Of a stretch of DNA of 55,206 bases, positions 49,877 through 55,206 are shown one piece after another. A program made the translations under genes and the position numbers. Position 1 is the first letter of the stretch. The number at the start of each line of letters is the position of its first letter. Under the pieces are notes generated by a model that saw only the letters and a program-made list of their open reading frames with translations, did no database searches and had not been told where the DNA came from. This DNA comes from Pseudomonadota bacterium (lineage in GTDB: Bacteria; Pseudomonadota; Gammaproteobacteria; Burkholderiales; Burkholderiaceae_C): assembly GCA_018241265.1 (NCBI GenBank), contig JAFEEF010000028.1, positions 1 to 55,206 of the forward strand, in the 5' to 3' direction.

Positions 49877-49938
49877 CTCGGGGCTCCGTATCGATCGACG
49901 ACTGTGGGAGACGGCGTCGCTCGGCAGGGCGCCGTCCG

Positions 49939-51333
49939 TCAGTACGCATGGTTGTCAAAGAACACCACGCGAATGGTACGCACGATGATCTGCAGGTCCA
50001 GCCCGAGCGTCCAGTTGCGTAGGTACTCCAGATCGTATTCGACGCGCTGCCGCATTTTCTCGATCGTGTCGGTTTCGCCACGCAGCCCGTTGACCTGCGC
50101 CCAGCCGGTGATGCCGGGCTTGACCTTGTGGCGCACCATGTAGGCCTTGATGAGCTGCCGGTACTGCTCGTTGTGCGCCACGGCATGCGGCCGCGGCCCG
50201 ACGATGCTCATGCGCCCCTGCAGCACGTTGATGAACTGCGGCAATTCATCCAGCGACGTGCGCCGGATGAAGGCGCCGAAGGGCGTGATCCGCGGGTCGT
50301 CCTTGGTCGCCTGGCGCACCACCGGCCCATCATCCTGCACCCGCATCGAGCGGAACTTGTAGACCACGATCTCGGTGCCGTCCAGGCCATTGCGACGCTG
50401 CGTGAAGATGATCGGACCCGGCGAACTCAGCCTCACGCCGATCGCGATCGCCAGCAGCACCGGCGAGATCAGGATCAGGATCAGGGTGGCCAGCACGAGG
50501 TCGCTGGCACGCTTGACGAGTTCGTTGGTGCCGGTGAACGGCGTCTCGCAGATGCCGACGACCGGGATGCCGTTCATGTCCTGCAGGCGCCCCTGGATGA
50601 TGCTGATGCCGAACACGTCGGGCACGAAGAACAGCGACGCCGTCGTGCCCTGGACCTGCTCGAGCAGCTCGACGATGCGCGGCTGCGAGCCGAGCGGCAG
50701 CGTGATGTAGACCTCGCGGACGTTGTGCCGCGTGACGTAGTTGGCCACGTCGCGCAGCCCGCCCAGGCGCAGCGGCGTCGCTTCGGGCTCGAGCCGCTCG
50801 TCGGTGCGGTCGTCGAAGTAGCCGACGAAGTCCACGCCGTGGTCCTTGATCTCGTCGAGCGCGCGCGCCACCTTCACGCCGAGCGCGCCGCCGCCGACCA
50901 CGACCGCCGATCGCCGTGCCGACGGTCGTGCCGCAAGACGCCTGAGGATCTGCTGGCCGATCGCGACGGCGCCGAATTGCAGCACCGGCGTGGCGAGGAT
51001 CCAGCTCAGCAGCACTTCGTCCTCGAAGTAGTGCAGGCTGCGCGTGGCGTAGCCGCACAGCGCGAGGATCGCGATCAGCGTGATCCACGACGTCACGATG
51101 TCGACCCCGGCCGCCGTCAGGCTGTCGCGGAAGCGATTGCGGCCGGGCAGCGTGAGCGCGAAGACCAGGAGGCCCAGCGTCAGCGCCGGGCGGTCGAGCG
51201 GCTCGTCGTAGTACAGCGTGACGGCGACGAAGGCCAGGACCGTCAGCGCGGGTTCGAGGAAGGCGGCCACGAGCGATGTGACCGACTGCGGCGCACTGTA
51301 GAACGTTCTTTTGTAGGTGCGGTCTTCAAACAT
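49939..51333 (-). CDS. epsB: Undecaprenyl-phosphate glucose phosphotransferase (initiating transferase)
   Basis: A 464-residue polyprenyl-phosphate hexose-1-phosphate transferase of the WcaJ/WbaP type that loads the first sugar onto undecaprenyl phosphate. Four N-terminal membrane helices (~15-125) are followed by a CoA-binding-like Rossmann domain ([16 protein letters not shown], ~145-160), a fifth membrane segment (~275-300), and the bacterial sugar transferase domain: [46 protein letters not shown] and [22 protein letters not shown] 51333 (MFEDRTYKR) is chosen; 56 residues of in-frame upstream sequence are low complexity. It is the first gene of the (-) arm. Confidence 0.93.
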   Translation of the reverse strand: MFEDRTYKRTFYSAPQSVTSLVAAFLEPALTVLAFVAVTLYYDEPLDRPALTLGLLVFALTLPGRNRFRDSLTAAGVDIVTSWITLIAILALCGYATRSLHYFEDEVLLSWILATPVLQFGAVAIGQQILRRLAARPSARRSAVVVGGGALGVKVARALDEIKDHGVDFVGYFDDRTDERLEPEATPLRLGGLRDVANYVTRHNVREVYITLPLGSQPRIVELLEQVQGTTASLFFVPDVFGISIIQGRLQDMNGIPVVGICETPFTGTNELVKRASDLVLATLILILISPVLLAIAIGVRLSSPGPIIFTQRRNGLDGTEIVVYKFRSMRVQDDGPVVRQATKDDPRITPFGAFIRRTSLDELPQFINVLQGRMSIVGPRPHAVAHNEQYRQLIKAYMVRHKVKPGITGWAQVNGLRGETDTIEKMRQRVEYDLEYLRNWTLGLDLQIIVRTIRVVFFDNHAY

Positions 51334-51361
51334 GGGTCGCTGATTTCCCGCTCGGCGGCCC

Positions 51362-51395
51362 GCCGCCGCAGACGCCCCGCCGCCGCAGACGCCCC
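51362..51395. repeat. 17-bp tandem duplication upstream of epsB
   Basis: GCCGCCGCAGACGCCCC occurs twice head to tail (51362-51378 and 51379-51395), with a partial third start. It lies in the 232-bp divergent spacer between the (-) EPS arm and ubiJ, 29 bases upstream of the epsB ATG. It may be a regulator site or a slippage tract in the epsB leader. Confidence 0.8.
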
Positions 51396-51553
51396 GCCGT
51401 TGCCGGTGGGGCCGCAGACCGCTGGCGTTCGCCCCGCGGAGCGGCAGCGGCGCAAGCTCGCGCCGCCGCTGAGTGCGCGTAGCCGCAGGATTCTCCATCA
51501 AAACCGTGATGCCTCGATCCCTCGGCAGTGGGCTTGCATGACGTCGCCGTGCC

Positions 51554-51559
51554 TACAAT
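51554..51559 (+). promoter_or_regulatory. Candidate -10 box for ubiJ (leaderless)
   Basis: TACAAT ends 6 bases before the ubiJ ATG at 51566. A start 7 bases beyond the box would be the A of the start codon, predicting a leaderless mRNA. A TTGCAT lies at 51534-51539, but the spacer is only 14 bases, so the -35 is uncertain. Confidence 0.4.
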
Positions 51560-51565
51560 CCGTGC

Positions 51566-52108
51566 ATGTTTCACGCCCTGCAAGCCGCCGGTCGCGCAGC
51601 GGCGATCGAACGTGCCGTGCTGCTGCTGAACCACGTGATGGCAGCCGAGCCGGCCGCGACCGCAAGAATGCGCACGCACGCCGGACGTTGCATCAGGTTG
51701 CAATTCGACGGGTGGCCGCAGATCCTTCCGCCCTGGCCGCCGTTGGCTTTTCGCGTCACGCCGGCCGGCCTTTTCGAATGGTGCGACGACGAGGCGCCCG
51801 CGGATGCCGATCTGCGCATCACCGTCGATGCGTCCAATCCCTTGCTCGGCCTGCTGCAACTCGCCACCGGCGAACGGCCGCGCGTCGACGTCTCGGGCGA
51901 TTCGGCGTTGGCCGCCGACATCGTCTGGCTGCTCGACAACCTGCGCTGGGATGTCGAGGACGATCTCGCCCGCGTCTTCGGCGCCGCGCCGGCGCGCGAG
52001 ATCGCGCGCCTCGGTCGCGTCGTCGCGGCCGGTCTGCGCGCCGCCGCGCGCCGTTTCGCCGGTACACCGTCCGCTTCCCCTGCGCCCGCCGAAGCGGCGC
52101 CCCGATGA
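51566..52108 (+). CDS. ubiJ: Ubiquinone biosynthesis accessory factor UbiJ (SCP2 domain)
   Basis: A 180-residue SCP2-fold protein that binds ubiquinone intermediates in the Ubi complex. A hydrophobic N-terminal helix ([17 protein letters not shown], ~19-35) is followed by the SCP2 sheet ([27 protein letters not shown]) and the typical [24 protein letters not shown] core (~117-140, in pieces). Its stop overlaps ubiB (ATGA), the arrangement usual in betaproteobacteria. The usual upstream neighbour, the Tim44-like gene, lies 30 kb away on the far side of the EPS locus. Confidence 0.93.
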   Translation: MFHALQAAGRAAAIERAVLLLNHVMAAEPAATARMRTHAGRCIRLQFDGWPQILPPWPPLAFRVTPAGLFEWCDDEAPADADLRITVDASNPLLGLLQLATGERPRVDVSGDSALAADIVWLLDNLRWDVEDDLARVFGAAPAREIARLGRVVAAGLRAAARRFAGTPSASPAPAEAAPR

Positions 52109-53655
52109 GGCACGTCGCCCGCCTGATCGTCATCTGCGTCACGGTGCTGCGATACGGGCTCGACGAGCTGGCCCTGTCGAGCTTTCGCCAGCGCTGGGTG
52201 CGTGCGGTCGTGCGTGTGCTGACGGTCGGGCGGCGCCTCGATGCGCCGCGCGGCGTGCGGCTGCGCCTCGGGCTCGAACGGCTCGGGCCGATCTTCGTCA
52301 AGTTCGGGCAGGTGCTGTCGACGCGGCGCGACCTGCTGCCGTCCGACTTCGCCGAGGAGCTCGCGAAGCTCCAGGACCGGGTGCCGCCGTTTCCGGCCGA
52401 AGTGGCGCGCGTGCTCGTCGAGCGTGCCTTCGGCCAGCCGATCGATGCCGTCTTTGCCAGCTTCGACGCCGAACCGGTCGCGAGCGCATCGATCGCGCAA
52501 GTGCATTTCGCGGTGCTGAAGGACGGTCGCGAGGTCGCCGTCAAGGTGCTGCGTCCCGGCATGCTGGAGGCGATCGAGGACGACCTCAGCCTGATGCGCA
52601 CGCTCGCGCGCTGGGTCGAGCGCGCGTCGGCCGACGGCAAGCGCCTGAAGCCGCGCGAGGTCGTGGCCGAGTTCGACAACTACCTGCACGACGAGCTCGA
52701 CCTGGTGCGCGAGGCGGCCAATGCGGCGCAGCTGCGGCGCAACATGCAGGGCCTGGACCTCGTGCTGGTGCCCGAGATGGTGTGGGAGTACTGCACCCAG
52801 ACGGTGATCGTGATGGAGCGCATGCACGGCGTGCCGATCAGCCAGACCGAGCGGCTGCGCGAGGCCGGCATCGACATCAAGAAGCTGGCCCGCGACGGCG
52901 TCACGATCTTCTTCACGCAGGTGTTCCGCGACGGCTTCTTCCATGCCGACATGCACCCGGGCAACATCCAGGTGAGCGTCGCGCCGCAGACGCACGGCCG
53001 CTACATCGCGCTCGACTTCGGCATCGTCGGTACCTTGACCGAGGTCGACAAGGAGTACCTGGCGCAGAACTTCATCGCGTTCTTCCGGCGCGACTACAAG
53101 CGCGTGGCCGAACTGCATGTCGAAAGCGGCTGGGTGCCGCCGGCCACCCGCGTCGACGAGCTCGAAGGCGCGATCCGCGCGGTCTGCGAGCCGCACTTCG
53201 ACCGGCCGCTGAAGGACATCTCGCTCGGCCAGGTGCTGATGCGGCTGTTCCAGACGTCGCGCCGCTTCAACGTCGAGATCCAGCCGCAGCTCGTGCTGCT
53301 GCAGAAGACGCTGCTCAACATCGAAGGGCTCGGCCGTCAGCTCGACCCGGAGCTCGATCTGTGGAGCACCGCGAAGCCGTTCCTGGAGCGCTGGATGAAC
53401 GAGCAAGTCGGCTGGGCCGGCTTGGTCGAGCGCCTGAAGAACGAGGCGCCGCGCTATGCGCAGCTGCTGCCGGAGCTGCCGCGCCTCGTGCACCAGGCGC
53501 TGGTGCAGCCGCGAGGCGGCGTCGATCAGCGCTCGATCGACTCGCTGATCGCCGAACAGCGCCGCACCAACCGTCTGCTTGCCGGCCTGACGTGGGGCCT
53601 GGTGATCGGGCTGCTCGGGGCGGGCGCACTGCAGCTCTGGCTGCACTGGCGTTGA
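52105..53655 (+). CDS. ubiB: Ubiquinone biosynthesis kinase-like protein UbiB
   Basis: A 516-residue ABC1/ADCK-family atypical kinase/ATPase required for aerobic ubiquinone synthesis. The family KxGQ motif is [14 protein letters not shown] (~66-79), and the Ala-rich nucleotide loop [11 protein letters not shown] is at ~130. Further motifs are [10 protein letters not shown], the catalytic [13 protein letters not shown] and metal-binding LDFGIVGTL. One or two C-terminal membrane helices ([20 protein letters not shown]) anchor it at ~493-512. ATG 52105 overlaps the ubiJ stop, so the two are coupled. Confidence 0.97.
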   Translation: MRHVARLIVICVTVLRYGLDELALSSFRQRWVRAVVRVLTVGRRLDAPRGVRLRLGLERLGPIFVKFGQVLSTRRDLLPSDFAEELAKLQDRVPPFPAEVARVLVERAFGQPIDAVFASFDAEPVASASIAQVHFAVLKDGREVAVKVLRPGMLEAIEDDLSLMRTLARWVERASADGKRLKPREVVAEFDNYLHDELDLVREAANAAQLRRNMQGLDLVLVPEMVWEYCTQTVIVMERMHGVPISQTERLREAGIDIKKLARDGVTIFFTQVFRDGFFHADMHPGNIQVSVAPQTHGRYIALDFGIVGTLTEVDKEYLAQNFIAFFRRDYKRVAELHVESGWVPPATRVDELEGAIRAVCEPHFDRPLKDISLGQVLMRLFQTSRRFNVEIQPQLVLLQKTLLNIEGLGRQLDPELDLWSTAKPFLERWMNEQVGWAGLVERLKNEAPRYAQLLPELPRLVHQALVQPRGGVDQRSIDSLIAEQRRTNRLLAGLTWGLVIGLLGAGALQLWLHWR

Positions 53656-53679
53656 CCCGTCCGCGACACCGCGTCTCCG

Positions 53680-53685
53680 TATAAT
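53680..53685 (+). promoter_or_regulatory. Candidate -10 box for fmdB-DUF502-aspS
   Basis: A perfect TATAAT lies 29 bases before the FmdB-like gene. TTGACC at 53652-53657 overlaps the ubiB stop but is 22 bases away, longer than usual. A start near 53692 is likely if the box is used. Confidence 0.5.
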
Positions 53686-53713
53686 CCCGAGTTTTCGTCC
53701 GCGAGCTAGGGCC

Positions 53714-54073
53714 ATGCCGATCTACGCCTACCGCTGCACCACTTGTGGGTACGCGCAAGACGTCCTGCAGAAGATCTCCGATCCGGTGCTGACCGTCTGC
53801 CCGAACTGCGGTGCTGCCACGTACGCGAAGCAGGTCACCGCTGCCGGGTTTCAGCTCAAGGGCTCGGGTTGGTACGTGACCGACTTCCGCGGCGGCAACC
53901 AGGCGCCCAAGCCTGCAGCCGACGGCCCGGCTGCGCCCGCCGCCGGTGGCGATGCGGCGCCGGCGCCTGCTCCCGCGTCGGGGTCCGACCAGCCTGCGGC
54001 CGCCGACAAGCCTTCGGCGTCAGCCGACAAGCCGGCCGCGTCGGCGCCGCCGTCCAGTACCAACAGCCAGTAG
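53714..54073 (+). CDS. FmdB-type zinc-ribbon protein
   Basis: A 119-residue protein with an N-terminal zinc ribbon: MPIYAYRCTTCGYAQDVLQ and CPNCGAATYAKQVTA give two CxxC pairs (~9-12 and ~32-35). GFQLKGSGWYVTDF matches the regulatory-protein FmdB family. The last ~60 residues are an Ala/Pro/Asp-rich, disordered tail with ADKP repeats. The role of the family is unknown; it regularly precedes DUF502 and aspS in betaproteobacteria. Confidence 0.93.
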   Translation: MPIYAYRCTTCGYAQDVLQKISDPVLTVCPNCGAATYAKQVTAAGFQLKGSGWYVTDFRGGNQAPKPAADGPAAPAAGGDAAPAPAPASGSDQPAAADKPSASADKPAASAPPSSTNSQ

Positions 54074-54091
54074 CCACGCTGCGGTGCGCTC

Positions 54092-54739
54092 GTGAAGAAA
54101 TACCTCATCGCCGGGTTGCTGGTCTGGCTGCCGCTGGCCATCACGATCTGGGTGCTGCAAGCCGCGCTCGGCACGCTCGACGACGTGTTCGGCTGGCTGC
54201 TGAGCGGCTCGCAGCGGCTGCTGCCGATCGCCGCGCACGACTCGATCGAGACGATGCGCAACATTCCCGGCCTCGGCGTCGTCGTGATGCTCACCGGCCT
54301 CTTGCTGACCGGCATCTTCGCGACCAACTTCGTCGGCCAATGGTCGCTGCGCCAGGGCCATCGGATGCTCAACCAGATCCCGATCGTCAAGTCGATTTAC
54401 AGCTCGGTCAAGCAGGTCTCGGACACGCTGTTCTCGAGCAACGGCAACGCGTTTCGGGAAGCCGTGCTGGTGCAGTATCCGCGCGCCGGCGCCTGGACGA
54501 TAGGCTTCGTCACCGGCAAACCGGGCGGCGAAGCGGCGCTGCACCTGCAGGGCGACTACCTGAGCGTCTACGTGCCGACCACGCCGAACCCGACGTCCGG
54601 CTTCTTCCTGATGGTGCCGCGCGCCGACGCGATCGTGCTGCAGATGAGCGTCGACGAAGCGCTGAAGTACGTGATCTCGATGGGCGTGGTGGCGCCCCCC
54701 CTCGCGCCCCGGGTGCTCGCCGAGCCGGCGCGAAATTGA
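54092..54739 (+). CDS. DUF502 membrane protein
   Basis: A 215-residue protein with two membrane helices near the N-terminus (~4-24 IAGLLVWLPLAITIWVLQAA and ~70-92 VVVMLTGLLLTGIFATNF). A cytoplasmic domain follows with IPIVKSIYSSVKQVSDTL and VPTTPNPTSGFFLMVPRADA, hallmark blocks of DUF502. The function is unknown. It starts with GTG 54092, 18 bases after the zinc-ribbon gene. It sits upstream of aspS as in related genomes. Confidence 0.93.
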   Translation: MKKYLIAGLLVWLPLAITIWVLQAALGTLDDVFGWLLSGSQRLLPIAAHDSIETMRNIPGLGVVVMLTGLLLTGIFATNFVGQWSLRQGHRMLNQIPIVKSIYSSVKQVSDTLFSSNGNAFREAVLVQYPRAGAWTIGFVTGKPGGEAALHLQGDYLSVYVPTTPNPTSGFFLMVPRADAIVLQMSVDEALKYVISMGVVAPPLAPRVLAEPARN

Positions 54740-54772
54740 CGGGGCTGGGCGGCTGGCACCTGCCCGGCCCGA

Positions 54773-54792
54773 GCGCGCGATGCGTCGCGCGC
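54773..54792. other. Hairpin between the DUF502 gene and aspS
   Basis: A perfect 8-bp inverted repeat GCGCGCGA (54773-54780), loop TGCG, TCGCGCGC (54785-54792). It lies 34 bases beyond the DUF502 stop and 74 before the aspS ATG. No T-run follows. It may reduce read-through or act in the aspS leader. Confidence 0.5.
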
Positions 54793-54865
54793 CGCGAGCG
54801 CCGCGAACTACCTTGAAGCCGCGACGGATGCCGCGGCTCCCGAGACCGAATTGGAGCAGACGAAC

Positions 54866-55206
54866 ATGAGAACAACGTATTGCGGCCTCGTCAGCGAGGC
54901 GCTGATGGGCCAGACCGTGACCTTGATGGGCTGGGCCCACCGCCGCCGCGACCATGGCGGCGTGATCTTCATCGACCTGCGCGACCGCGAAGGCCTGGTG
55001 CAGGTGGTGTGCGACCCCGACCGTCCTGAGATGTTCAAGGTCGCGGAGGGCGTGCGCAACGAGTACTGCCTCAAGATCACCGGCAAGGTGCGCGCGCGCC
55101 CCGAGGGCACGACCAACGCCAACATCACGAGCGGCAAGGTCGAGGTGCTGTGCCACGAGATCGACGTGCTGAACGCCAGCATCACGCCGCCGTTCCAGCT
55201 CGACGA
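54866..55206 (+). CDS. aspS: Aspartyl-tRNA synthetase (3' end missing)
   Basis: The first 113 codons of a class II aminoacyl-tRNA synthetase. The N-terminal OB-fold anticodon-binding domain is clear: [50 protein letters not shown] and the linker start [10 protein letters not shown]. The gene runs off the window end; catalytic motifs 1-3 are not visible. Whether it is a discriminating or non-discriminating AspRS cannot be judged from this part. Confidence 0.97.
   Translation, partial: MRTTYCGLVSEALMGQTVTLMGWAHRRRDHGGVIFIDLRDREGLVQVVCDPDRPEMFKVAEGVRNEYCLKITGKVRARPEGTTNANITSGKVEVLCHEIDVLNASITPPFQLD

Noticed and set aside
51362-51395. CRISPR-like array
   Set aside because: Only two contiguous copies with no spacers; it is a simple tandem duplication.
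51334-51501. 56-residue N-terminal extension of the initiating sugar transferase
   Set aside because: It covers the 17-bp tandem repeat, is low complexity, and family members start near the first membrane helix as with ATG 51333.
21118-51565. Mobile element carrying the EPS locus
   Set aside because: No integrase, transposase, tRNA or direct repeat was seen at either junction.

Overview
The window is high-GC DNA from a betaproteobacterium, most likely a member of the Burkholderiales (Rubrivivax/Leptothrix/Methylibium-like). The case rests on the housekeeping gene orders (secA...argJ; DUF3683 oxidoreductase-HIT-DUF971-ubiE-Tim44...ubiJ-ubiB-fmdB-DUF502-aspS), a complete ugpBAECQ operon, and an exosortase-B type exopolysaccharide (EPS) locus like the methanolan eps cluster of Methylobacillus. 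No tRNA, rRNA, IS element, integrase or CRISPR array was recognised. Both window edges cut genes: secA lacks its 5' part and aspS its 3' part.

Layout. 1-5.7 kb: the secA 3' part, then a convergent pair made of a hybrid sensor kinase (+) and a DSF synthase of the RpfF family (-). The RpfF gene is translationally coupled to an upstream heme-oxygenase-fold protein that carries a full six-ligand diiron motif. 5.9-9.6 kb: argJ, a 456-bp non-coding stretch, an MFS exporter and a GNAT acetyltransferase. 9.5-14.5 kb (-): ugpBAECQ for glycerol-3-phosphate uptake, with a likely Pho half-site upstream and a strong hairpin between ugpB and ugpA. 14.7-21.1 kb (+): a large FAD/Fe-S oxidoreductase, HIT, DUF971, ubiE and a Tim44-like gene.

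21.1-51.3 kb: the EPS locus, two converging arms. The (+) arm (21.35-39.0 kb) encodes EpsD, EpsE (outer-membrane export), EpsF/EpsG (chain length and tyrosine kinase), exosortase B, EpsI, a flippase, an O-antigen-ligase-type polymerase, three glycosyltransferases, a WecG/TagA-type transferase, two hexapeptide acyltransferases, a secreted glycoside hydrolase, a Gfo/Idh dehydrogenase and an unassigned protein. The (-) arm starts at the polyprenyl-phosphate sugar transferase (51.3 kb) and continues with a beta-barrel EpsL-like protein, galE, gmd, fcl, manC, ugd and a 1000-residue beta-helix lipoprotein. The arms meet at a 13-bp-stem hairpin at 39,031-39,059. The nucleotide-sugar genes predict UDP-Gal/Glc, UDP-GlcA, GDP-Man and GDP-L-Fuc as precursors. 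After the locus the interrupted ubiquinone block resumes: ubiJ-ubiB-fmdB-DUF502-aspS.

How it may work together: EPS is a classic output of DSF and c-di-GMP signalling. A DSF synthase module and an EPS locus whose kinase has an MshEN-like N-terminus lie within about 16 kb of each other. A regulatory link is possible but is inference only. The least familiar items are the RpfF/diiron-protein pair and the exosortase B system with no visible sorting substrate.
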